From an uncultured Bacillota bacterium (GTDB lineage Bacteria > Bacillota > Dehalobacteriia > UBA4068 > UBA4997), in NCBI GenBank assembly GCA_948907985.1, contig CAQWMM010000030.1, positions 1-25,301 of the forward strand: 25,301 bases of DNA. Reading direction: 5' to 3'. The notes beneath the pieces are model-generated. The model was not told where the DNA came from. It searched no databases and saw nothing but the letters and a program-made list of their open reading frames with translations. This document shows, one piece after another, positions 7,021 through 14,502 of this stretch; within the stretch, counting starts at the first letter, position 1; every line of letters begins with the position of its first letter. The position numbers and the translations under genes are program-made.

Positions 7021-8925
7021 TTGTATAAAACGGCAAAAAGCTGGGCGGCAGAGGTGGAAAGCCAACTTCTGCCTTATGTGGACAAGCCGGCGCAGTATCT
7101 GGGCGGCGAATATAACAGCATAGAAAAGGATTGGCGGCGGGCTGCGGCTACCATGGCGTTGCTTTTCCCGGATTTATATGAGATTGGCATGTCGCATTTA
7201 GGGATGCGCATTTTGTATGAGGTTGTCAACAGCCGGCCAGAGTATCTGTTGGAGCGGGTTTTTGCGCCAGCGGCGGATCTGGAGGATTTAATGCGTCAAC
7301 AAAATATTCCCTTATTTAGCTGGGAAAATTACCACGCTGTGCGCGATTTTGACGTTGTTGGTGTAACCCTGCAATATGAGATGAGTTTTACCAATATTTT
7401 GAATATGTTGGAGTTGGCCGGCCTGCCTTTACTGGCGGCGGAGCGGGAGGGCTGGCAATGGCCGCTGGTGGTGGCCGGCGGCCCCTGCGCCTATAACCCG
7501 GAGCCTTTGGCTGATTTCTTTGATCTGTTTATTATCGGCGAGGGCGAACAGGTGGAACTGGAACTGCTGGATTTGTATACAAGCTGTCGGGCAGCGAATT
7601 TGTCTAAAGATGAATTTTTGCGCCGTGCCGCCAGCCTGGCCGGGATTTATGTTCCTAAATTATATCAGCCGGTTTATGCGGAAGATGGGCGGCTGCAAGC
7701 TATGTTGGTGGACGAGGCCGCGCCGGAGCGGATTCTCAAACGGGTGGTGCAGGATATGGACGGGGCGCCTTTCCCTACCAACCAGATTGTGCCGTTTGCC
7801 CAGATTGTGCATGACCGGGCGGTGATTGAGGTTATGCGCGGCTGCAATCGGGGCTGCCGTTTTTGTCAGGCCGGCGTTATTTATCGCCCGGTGCGGGAAA
7901 AATCGCCGGAAGTGCTGCGCGAACAGGCGGCCAAAGCTTTGGCCGCCACCGGTTATGATGAGTTGGGCATGATCAGCCTTTCCACGGCGGATTATTCCTG
8001 CGTTGGTTCGCTGATTGACCAGCTTTTGGCCGAGCATAGCCAGGACGGCGTCAGCGTGTCGCTGCCCAGCCTGCGGGTGGACGCAGTTTCCGTCGGCTTG
8101 GCGGAAAAGCTGCAAACGGTACGCAAGGGCGGGCTGACTTTAGCTCCGGAGGCCGGGACGCAGCGCCTGCGGGATATTATCAATAAGGGCGTGAGCGAGG
8201 AGGATATTTTTGCGGCGGTGCAGGCGGCGCTGGCGGCCGGCTGGAATACGATTAAGCTTTATTTTATGGCGGGCCTGCCTTATGAAACCGACGACGATCT
8301 GCGGGGAATTGCTCGTCTGGCCCGGCAAATTCTGGCGCTGGGCCGGGCGCGGGGCGGAGAAGATAAACCGCGCCGCCCCTTGAATATCACCGTCAGCGTG
8401 GCATTTTTTGTGCCCAAGGCGCATACGCCTTTTCAGTGGTTTGGCCAGAACAGCCGGGCGGAGTTATTGCGCAAGCGGGAACTGCTTTTGGCCGAGTTTA
8501 AGCATCTGCGCGGCACAAAATTGAACTGCCATGATATTGAACTTAGCTTTTTAGAGGGGGTGTTCAGCCGCGGCGACCGGCGGTTGGGCAAGGTCTTGTT
8601 GGCGGCGCATAATCTGGGCTGCAAGTTTGACAGCTGGCATGAACACTTTTCCTATGACAGGTGGCTGCAAGCTTTTGAGCAGGCGGGATTAGATCCCGCC
8701 TGGTATGCGGAGCGTTTTTTGCAGCCGCAGGAGTGTTTGCCCTGGGCGCATATTGATTGCGGCGTTAGCCAAAAATGGCTTTGGCTGGAATGGCAAAAGG
8801 CCGGCCGGGCGGAGAAGACGCTGGATTGCCGCCAGGGCCCCTGCAACGGCTGTGGCATTTGCCAGGCCCTGGGCTGTGATAATCATTACTGCAACGATTC
8901 GGGGCAAAGCGAGGTGGTTAGTTGA
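7021..8925 (+). CDS. TIGR03960 family radical SAM protein with B12-binding-like N-terminus
   Basis: This 634-residue enzyme has an N-terminal region resembling the cobalamin-binding domain of B12 radical SAM proteins (about residues 20-240, with GMSHLGMRILYEVV and VVAGGPCAYNPEPLADFFD). A radical SAM core follows, with Cys275, Cys279 and Cys282 in RGCNRGCRFCQAG as the [4Fe-4S] ligands. The C-terminus carries a cysteine cluster, CRQGPCNGCGICQALGC, that could bind another cluster. The substrate is unknown; genes of this family usually sit beside DUF2344 and RNase G, which suggests a link to RNA. The start is TTG at 7021 after TAGGGAG, the only fitting start before the conserved region. The stop overlaps the next ATG by one base (TGATG). 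Confidence 0.9.
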   Translation: MYKTAKSWAAEVESQLLPYVDKPAQYLGGEYNSIEKDWRRAAATMALLFPDLYEIGMSHLGMRILYEVVNSRPEYLLERVFAPAADLEDLMRQQNIPLFSWENYHAVRDFDVVGVTLQYEMSFTNILNMLELAGLPLLAAEREGWQWPLVVAGGPCAYNPEPLADFFDLFIIGEGEQVELELLDLYTSCRAANLSKDEFLRRAASLAGIYVPKLYQPVYAEDGRLQAMLVDEAAPERILKRVVQDMDGAPFPTNQIVPFAQIVHDRAVIEVMRGCNRGCRFCQAGVIYRPVREKSPEVLREQAAKALAATGYDELGMISLSTADYSCVGSLIDQLLAEHSQDGVSVSLPSLRVDAVSVGLAEKLQTVRKGGLTLAPEAGTQRLRDIINKGVSEEDIFAAVQAALAAGWNTIKLYFMAGLPYETDDDLRGIARLARQILALGRARGGEDKPRRPLNITVSVAFFVPKAHTPFQWFGQNSRAELLRKRELLLAEFKHLRGTKLNCHDIELSFLEGVFSRGDRRLGKVLLAAHNLGCKFDSWHEHFSYDRWLQAFEQAGLDPAWYAERFLQPQECLPWAHIDCGVSQKWLWLEWQKAGRAEKTLDCRQGPCNGCGICQALGCDNHYCNDSGQSEVVS

Positions 8926-9584
8926 TGATCCGTTTTGTTTATCAGGTGAGCGGCGTTTTGAAATTTCTTTCTCATTTGGATTTATTAAAGCTGTTTAACC
9001 GGGCTTTGTTGCGGGCGGGGTTGCCGGCGGCTTATTCCGAGGGCTTCAATCCACATCCTAAAATCAGTTTTGGGCCGCCGCGCGGCGTTGGCCAGGAGGG
9101 CCGGCGCGAGCAGGGAGATCTGCAGCTGAAAGCGGAGGTTGCGCCGGATGAGGTTTGCCGGCGTTTAAATCTGGCTTTGCCGGAGAATGTACGCGTTTTA
9201 TCGGCCAGAAATGTACCGGATACGGAGCCGGCCTTGATGGCCCAAATTAATCTGGCTGTTTATGAGGCGGAACTGCCGCAGCGGCTAAGCGCGGATTTGC
9301 GGGCAGAATTGGCCGCTAAAAGCGCGGATTTTCTGGCGGCGGATAAAATTGAAATTGTGCGCCGCCGTCCTAAAAAGCGGGATAAAGTAATCAATCTGCG
9401 CGCCGGTGTACAAAATCTGGACTGGCAGGATAATATTCTGCATTTGGAGATTCCCTTTGCGGAGGGCGGCAGCGTTAAACCCACCGAGGTTTTGCAGTAT
9501 CTGCTGCCGCCCGGACTGCCTTATCGCCTGGCCAGAGTGGCGTTACTGATTCAGGCGGTGGACGGTCAGCGCCGGGAACCATAA
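8925..9584 (+). CDS. DUF2344 (TIGR03936) family protein
   Basis: This is a 219-residue protein of the DUF2344 family, recognised from its N-terminal signature RFVYQVSGVLKFLSHLDLLK followed by NRALLRAGLPAAYSEGFNPHPKISFGPP. In many bacteria it is encoded right after the TIGR03960 radical SAM protein or fused to it, so the two probably act together; the biochemical role is unknown. The ATG at 8925 overlaps the previous stop and has a GAGGTGG ribosome site; a TTG one codon earlier is less likely. The C-terminal half is rich in basic residues (near EIVRRRPKKRDK), compatible with nucleic-acid contact, but this is only suggestive. RNase G begins about 42 bases downstream. Confidence 0.88.
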   Translation: MIRFVYQVSGVLKFLSHLDLLKLFNRALLRAGLPAAYSEGFNPHPKISFGPPRGVGQEGRREQGDLQLKAEVAPDEVCRRLNLALPENVRVLSARNVPDTEPALMAQINLAVYEAELPQRLSADLRAELAAKSADFLAADKIEIVRRRPKKRDKVINLRAGVQNLDWQDNILHLEIPFAEGGSVKPTEVLQYLLPPGLPYRLARVALLIQAVDGQRREP

Positions 9585-9626
9585 GTCTGTTTGTGATACC
9601 ATAGTTTTGATATGAAAGGTTTATTT

Positions 9627-11312
9627 ATGGAACGCAATATAATTGTTAAACAGGATGAATTTGAAACGATGGTGGCGCTGTTGGAGGATGACACGCTGAC
9701 CGAGGTTTTGTTTGAGCGCGAGCACGACCGCAATATGGTTGGCAGCGTTTATAAGGCCAGGGTGGACAATGTTTTGCCGGGTATGCAGGCGGCGTTTGTG
9801 GATTTTGGCGCCGGGCGCAACGGGTTTTTGCATTTGCGCGATACGCTGGCTCCCAGGCTTGACGCCGAGGGCCGTTTGCAGGAGCCGGAGCTTGCCATTG
9901 ATAAGGTTTTGCGCCCCGGCCAGGAGATTATGGTGCAGGTGGTGAAAGAGGCCACCGGCAACAAAGGCGCCAGGCTGACGATGAATCCCAGTTTTCCGGG
10001 TCGGTTTTTGGTGTTGTTGCCGACTAACGGCAGTGTAACCATCAGCCGGCGCATTGAGGACGAAGACGAGCGCCAGCGTTTATTAGCGCAGGTGCGTCAA
10101 CTGTTGCCCCAGGGCATGGGGGCGATTATTCGCACAGCCGCCTTGGCGGCGGGAGAAGACGAACTGGCGCGGGACGTCCGTAGTCTGCTTAAACTGTGGA
10201 AGTGGCTGCTGGGCAAAAATGCCGCCGCCTCGGCTGTAACTCTGCTTTATCATGATTCCGGTCTGCTGGAGCGGGTGGTGCGCGATGTATTTAGCGGTGA
10301 TATTGCGCATATTTATGCTGACAGTCCGCAAACTGCCGCCCGGCTGGCCGCGCTGGCTTCCTGCACTGCGCCGGAATGTCTGCCTAAAATTGAACAGCCC
10401 CGCTGTGATATTATGGCGGTTTATAATATGTCGGCCCAGCTGCACCAGGCGCTGGCGGATAAAGTTTGGTTAAAATGCGGCGGTTATCTGGTTATTCAGC
10501 ATATGGAGGCCTTTACCATTATTGATGTTAACACCGGTAAATATGTAGGCAGTTCCAGCCAGAGTTTTGCCAACGTGGTGCTGCGTACCAATATGGAAGC
10601 GGCGCGGGAAGTGGCGCGGCAAATGCAGCTGCGCAACCTGGGCGGCATTATTATTGTGGATTTTATTGATATGAAAGAGGACGCCGACCGGGAGAGCGTT
10701 TTGGCCGCTCTTAATGAAGAGTTGCAGCGGCATCGGGTTAAAACTAATGTGCTGGGGTTCACTCAGCTGGGGCTTTTGGAGATGACGCGCAAGAAAAATG
10801 GCCATAGCCTGCAAGAACTTTTTGAGCGTCCCTGCCCATTTTGCGGCGGCAAGGGCAGCGTGCCCTCCGAGGCCAGCGTTTTTGTGAATATTATGGCTGA
10901 TCTGGCTAAATTAGCCATAAATTCAACAGAAAAAGCTATTTATATTGAAACCAATCCGGTGGTTTCGTCCTACATAATTGGTTCGGCGGGGGAGAATAAG
11001 GCCGCGCTGGAAAAACGCTTTGGTAAAAAACTTTGCATTAAAGGCAATCCGGAGTTGAAAATGGCAGATTTCGTGGTACGTCCGATGGCCGGTGATTTTG
11101 CGGATTTTGAACAGCCGCCCTTTGCGGTGGGTGATATTGTGGACTGTTTTCTCTGCGAAAAGCATAACGCTAACAAAAATGACGCAATTTGCCGGGTGAA
11201 CGGTTATGTTATTTTGGTACAAAACGGCGCGCCCTTGGTAGGGCAAAAATGTTTGCTGCGTCTTACCGAGGTTCAGCAGACCTACGCTTGCGCTGAATTA
11301 TATGAAAATTAA
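9627..11312 (+). CDS. rng: Ribonuclease G (RNase E/G family)
   Basis: This is an endoribonuclease of the RNase E/G family, 561 residues, acting in RNA processing and decay. An S1 RNA-binding domain occupies about residues 35-120 (GSVYKARVDNVLPGMQAAFVDFG, NGFLHLRD). The DNase I-like catalytic part has Asp300 in IIDVNTG and Asp345 in VDFIDM, the magnesium ligands known from E. coli RNase E. The Zn-link motif CPFCGGKG follows. The C-terminus adds a short domain resembling an OB/TRAM fold, common in Bacillota members. The long low-complexity tail of RNase E is absent. I prefer the ATG at 9627, which has AAAGG at the right distance; the ATG at 9612 lacks a ribosome site. The next gene, adhE, starts only 26 bases after its stop. 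Confidence 0.94.
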   Translation: MERNIIVKQDEFETMVALLEDDTLTEVLFEREHDRNMVGSVYKARVDNVLPGMQAAFVDFGAGRNGFLHLRDTLAPRLDAEGRLQEPELAIDKVLRPGQEIMVQVVKEATGNKGARLTMNPSFPGRFLVLLPTNGSVTISRRIEDEDERQRLLAQVRQLLPQGMGAIIRTAALAAGEDELARDVRSLLKLWKWLLGKNAAASAVTLLYHDSGLLERVVRDVFSGDIAHIYADSPQTAARLAALASCTAPECLPKIEQPRCDIMAVYNMSAQLHQALADKVWLKCGGYLVIQHMEAFTIIDVNTGKYVGSSSQSFANVVLRTNMEAAREVARQMQLRNLGGIIIVDFIDMKEDADRESVLAALNEELQRHRVKTNVLGFTQLGLLEMTRKKNGHSLQELFERPCPFCGGKGSVPSEASVFVNIMADLAKLAINSTEKAIYIETNPVVSSYIIGSAGENKAALEKRFGKKLCIKGNPELKMADFVVRPMAGDFADFEQPPFAVGDIVDCFLCEKHNANKNDAICRVNGYVILVQNGAPLVGQKCLLRLTEVQQTYACAELYEN

Positions 11313-11338
11313 AAAATTTGTGGCAGGGGGTAGTGATT

Positions 11339-13939
11339 ATGAAAATTGACAGCCCGGAAACTCTGGCGGTGAAGCTGAAAGAGATGCGCGAGGCCCAGCG
11401 CGTTTTTGCCACTTTCTCGCAGGAGCAGGTGGATAAAATATTTTTTACGGCGGCCATGGCGGCTAACCGTCAGCGTATTCCCTTGGCTAAACTGGCGGCG
11501 GCGGAAACCGGTATGGGTGTCGTGGAGGATAAAATTATAAAAAATCATTACGCGGCGGAGTATGTTTATAACGCTTATAAGGATATGAAGACCTGCGGCG
11601 TGATTGAGGAGGACCCGGCCTATGGCTTTAAGAAGATTGCCGAGCCGGTGGGGCTGGTGGCGGCGGTTGTGCCCACCACCAATCCAACCTCCACCGCTAT
11701 TTTTAAGGCTTTGCTGGCGCTGAAGACGCGCAACGCCATCATCTTCTCGCCGCATCCCCGCGCTAAAGAAAGCACTATTGCCGCGGCGCGGGTTATGCGC
11801 GACGCTGCTTTGCAGGCCGGCGCGCCGCGCAACACTATTTGTTGGATTAACGAGCCCAGCCTGGAGCTGACTAATCTGGTGATGCGCGAGGCGGATTTGA
11901 TTTTAGCCACCGGCGGCCCCGGCATGGTTAAAGCGGCCTATTCCTCCGGCAAGCCGGCCGTTGGCGTGGGCGCGGGCAATGTGCCGGCGGTAATTGATGA
12001 AACTGCCGACTTAAAAATGGCGGTAAGTTCGATCATTCATTCCAAAACCTTTGATAATGGTGTGGTTTGCGCCAGCGAGCAATCGGTGATTGTGCTGGAT
12101 TCGGTTTATGATGAGGTTAAGCGCGAGTTTGCCGCCAGGGGTTGTTATTTTCTGGCTGATGATGAACTTGATAAGGTGCGCGCGATTTTGTTGCTGGACG
12201 GCGGAGCCAATCCGCAGATTGCCGGGCAGCCGGCGGCTGCGATTGCCGCCATGGCCGGCGTGGCGGTGGAGCCGACCGTTAAGGTTTTAATCGGCGAGGT
12301 GGCAAGTGTGGAGCCCAGCGAACCCTTTGCGCATGAAAAGCTTTCACCGGTTTTGGCAATGTATCATGCGGCTGATTTTGAAGAGGCCGTCGCCAAGGCG
12401 GAGCGGCTGGTGGAAGACGGCGGTTTGGGGCATACGGCCTCGCTGTTTGTGGAGCCGGCGGAGCGGCGTAAAATAGAGTATTTTACTAATATTATGCAGA
12501 CCGGGCGCGTTTTGCTGAACACTCCCTCCAGCCAGGGCGGCATTGGCGATTTGTATAACTTCCGCCTGCGTCCGTCGCTGACTTTGGGCTGCGGCACCTG
12601 GGGCAACAATGCAGTCAGCGAGAACGTTGGCCCATTGCAGCTGTTGAATATCAAATCACTGGCTGAAAGGAGAGAGAATATGCTCTGGTTCCGCACCCCG
12701 CAAAAGGTTTATTTCAAGCGCGGCTGTCTGCCGGTGGCGCTTGACGAACTGCGTACTGTGCTGCATAAAAAGCGGGCCTTTATTGTTACGGATACTTACC
12801 TTTATCATAACGGTTACACCCGGCCGGTTACGGAAAAATTAGATCAGCTGGGGATTATCAATACCGTTTTTGCCAATGTGCAACCAGATCCCACTCTGGC
12901 CAACGCCGAGGAGGGGGCTAAAGTGATGAACGATTTTCAGCCGGACGTGGTGATTGCTCTGGGCGGCGGCTCGGCTATGGACGCGGCTAAAATAATGTGG
13001 GTGCTTTATGAGCACCCGGAGGTTGATTTTCAGGATTTAGCCATGCGTTTTATGGATATTCGCAAAAGGGTGTATACTTTTCCCAAAATGGGCGAGAAAG
13101 CCTATTTTATTGCCATTCCCACCACTTCGGGTACCGGCAGCGAGGTTACGCCCTTTGCCGTTATCACGGATCAGAAAACCGGCGTTAAGTATCCGCTGGC
13201 GGACTATGAACTGCTGCCCAATATGGCGATTGTCGACGTTGACAATATGATGACGCAAACCCCCGGTTTGACCAGTGCCGGCGGCCTGGACGCGCTTACG
13301 CATGCGCTGGAGGCCTACGCCTCGATGATGGCGACCGATTACACTGACGGACTGGCTCTCCGGGCGATGAAAAACATTTTTGAACACCTGCCGGCTGCAT
13401 ATAATGACGGTGATAATTTGCCGGCCCGGCAAAAAATGGCCGACGCTTCCTGTATGGCCGGTATGGCGTTTGCCAACGCTTTTTTGGGCGTCTGCCATTC
13501 TATGGCGCATAAGCTGGGCGCTTTTCATCATCTGGCGCATGGTTTGGCCAATGCGTTGTTGATTTCTCTGGTGGTGGAGTATAACAGCGAGGAATGCCCG
13601 CCTAAAATGGGCACTTTCCCGCAGTACGCTTATCCGCATACCAGGGCGCGGTATGCGGAGTGTGCTCGTTTTTGCGGTATCAGTGCGGACGATGATACCG
13701 AGGCTGTGCAAAAACTGATTGCCAAGATTGAGGATTTGAAAAAGGCGGTGGGCATTAAGGCCTGCATTCGCGATTATGGCGTTGACGAACAGTACTTTTT
13801 ATCCACTCTGGACGAAATGGTGGAGCAGGCCTTTGACGATCAATGCACCGGCGCTAATCCCCGTTATCCCTTGTTAAGCGAGATAAAGGAGCTTTATTTA
13901 AGAGCGTATTACGGACAGGATTACCAAAAGCAGAATTAG
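11339..13939 (+). CDS. adhE: Bifunctional acetaldehyde-CoA / alcohol dehydrogenase
   Basis: AdhE reduces acetyl-CoA to acetaldehyde and then to ethanol with NADH, re-oxidising reductant in fermentation. The 866-residue length is normal for the fused enzyme. The N-terminal aldehyde dehydrogenase half (about 1-440) has the catalytic Cys244 in VVCASEQS and the cofactor region ATGGPGMVKAAYSSGKPAVG. The C-terminal iron-dependent alcohol dehydrogenase half (from about 450) shows ALGGGSAMDAAK, TTSGTGSEVTPF, and metal ligands in GGLDALTHALEAY (Asp651, His655) and CHSMAHKLGAFHHLAHG. The ATG at 11339 follows AGGGGGTAG; an upstream in-frame GTG at 11318 is less likely. No promoter is evident in the short gap after rng, so the two genes may share a transcript. 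Two hairpins follow the stop. Confidence 0.96.
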   Translation: MKIDSPETLAVKLKEMREAQRVFATFSQEQVDKIFFTAAMAANRQRIPLAKLAAAETGMGVVEDKIIKNHYAAEYVYNAYKDMKTCGVIEEDPAYGFKKIAEPVGLVAAVVPTTNPTSTAIFKALLALKTRNAIIFSPHPRAKESTIAAARVMRDAALQAGAPRNTICWINEPSLELTNLVMREADLILATGGPGMVKAAYSSGKPAVGVGAGNVPAVIDETADLKMAVSSIIHSKTFDNGVVCASEQSVIVLDSVYDEVKREFAARGCYFLADDELDKVRAILLLDGGANPQIAGQPAAAIAAMAGVAVEPTVKVLIGEVASVEPSEPFAHEKLSPVLAMYHAADFEEAVAKAERLVEDGGLGHTASLFVEPAERRKIEYFTNIMQTGRVLLNTPSSQGGIGDLYNFRLRPSLTLGCGTWGNNAVSENVGPLQLLNIKSLAERRENMLWFRTPQKVYFKRGCLPVALDELRTVLHKKRAFIVTDTYLYHNGYTRPVTEKLDQLGIINTVFANVQPDPTLANAEEGAKVMNDFQPDVVIALGGGSAMDAAKIMWVLYEHPEVDFQDLAMRFMDIRKRVYTFPKMGEKAYFIAIPTTSGTGSEVTPFAVITDQKTGVKYPLADYELLPNMAIVDVDNMMTQTPGLTSAGGLDALTHALEAYASMMATDYTDGLALRAMKNIFEHLPAAYNDGDNLPARQKMADASCMAGMAFANAFLGVCHSMAHKLGAFHHLAHGLANALLISLVVEYNSEECPPKMGTFPQYAYPHTRARYAECARFCGISADDDTEAVQKLIAKIEDLKKAVGIKACIRDYGVDEQYFLSTLDEMVEQAFDDQCTGANPRYPLLSEIKELYLRAYYGQDYQKQN

Positions 13940-13955
13940 GGCTGTTGACAATCGC

Positions 13956-13978
13956 CGCCCCTTTTCAAGGGAGGGGCG
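13956..13978 (+). terminator. GC-rich hairpin after adhE
   Basis: CGCCCCT (13956-13962) pairs with AGGGGCG (13972-13978) around a nine-base loop, 17 bases after the adhE stop. There is no T run directly behind it, so it may stabilise the 3' end or act together with the next hairpin instead of terminating alone. Confidence 0.5.
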
Positions 13979-13996
13979 CACTGTTGTTCCTAAAAT

Positions 13997-14027
13997 AAAT
14001 ATCCCCCTGCTTGGCCGGGGGATATTT
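13997..14027. terminator. Bidirectional terminator between adhE and the cheY-like gene
   Basis: An 11-bp perfect stem, 13997-14007 with 14017-14027, encloses a nine-base loop. It lies two bases from the stop of the convergent cheY-like gene. Read on the minus strand, the stem runs into ATATTTATTTTA, a T-rich tail; on the plus strand the tail is weaker. It most likely ends both transcripts. Confidence 0.78.
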
Positions 14028-14029
14028 GA

Positions 14030-14392
14030 TTAACCAAGAATTTTTTTCAGCGTACTTAACAGCTCCTGCGGGTCAAAGGGCTTGGCGATAAACGCCTCCG
14101 CGCCGATATGCTCCGCCTCGTCATAACTTCCATCATAGGCCAGCGAGGACAGCATGATAATTTTGGCCTCGGGATGTTCCTGTTTTAATAACCAGGCGGC
14201 CTCCAGTCCATCCATTCCCGGCATAATAATATCCATTGTAACCAGATCGGGCCTGGCTTTAGAGTACTTTTCCAACGCCTCTTCGCCGGACGAGCAATAT
14301 TCCACAATTTCGTAGTTGCTGTTTTCCAGTATTTGTTTCATTTGAATATAAACAACGCGCGAATCATCTACGAGCATAATTCGTTTTCTCAT
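14030..14392 (-). CDS. Single-domain response regulator (CheY-like receiver)
   Basis: This 120-residue protein is a stand-alone receiver domain with no output domain. The acidic pair Asp9/Asp10 (LVDDS), the phosphoacceptor Asp54 (VTMDIIMPGMDG), Ser82/Ser83 and Lys104 (AKPFDP) are all in place, so it should be phosphorylatable and signal by protein contact, as CheY does. The ribosome site is AGGGGTG upstream of an ATG. It lies downstream of the fapA-like gene on the same strand, separated by 110 bases with a structured spacer. No histidine kinase or chemotaxis gene is in the window, so the partner is unknown. A role in motility or in sporulation signalling (Spo0F-like) cannot be separated from sequence alone. 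Confidence 0.9.
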   Translation of the reverse strand: MRKRIMLVDDSRVVYIQMKQILENSNYEIVEYCSSGEEALEKYSKARPDLVTMDIIMPGMDGLEAAWLLKQEHPEAKIIMLSSLAYDGSYDEAEHIGAEAFIAKPFDPQELLSTLKKILG

Positions 14393-14430
14393 TTTTTATA
14401 GCACACCCCTATATTTTGAATAATTTAGGC

Positions 14431-14479
14431 GGCTGCCACCTAGCAGCCAGGTGATAGATTGGGGAATCCCGTTCACCTG
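14431..14479 (-). promoter_or_regulatory. Structured leader with mutually exclusive hairpins upstream of the cheY-like gene
   Basis: In the minus-strand RNA, CAGGTGA (14479-14473) can pair with TCACCTG (14454-14448), enclosing a small GGG/CCC hairpin. The same CACCT segment (14453-14449) can instead pair with a second AGGTG (14441-14437), and that AGGTG is the loop of a third hairpin, GGCTGC with GCAGCC (14448-14443 with 14436-14431). Only one set can form at a time. I do not recognise a known riboswitch class. Confidence 0.4.
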
Positions 14480-14502
14480 CGCAATTTAAGTTTTGGGCTG
14501 TT

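Noticed and set aside
14393..14502. Known c-di-GMP or other named riboswitch
   Set aside because: The stems do not match any consensus I can recall, so only an unnamed structured leader is reported.
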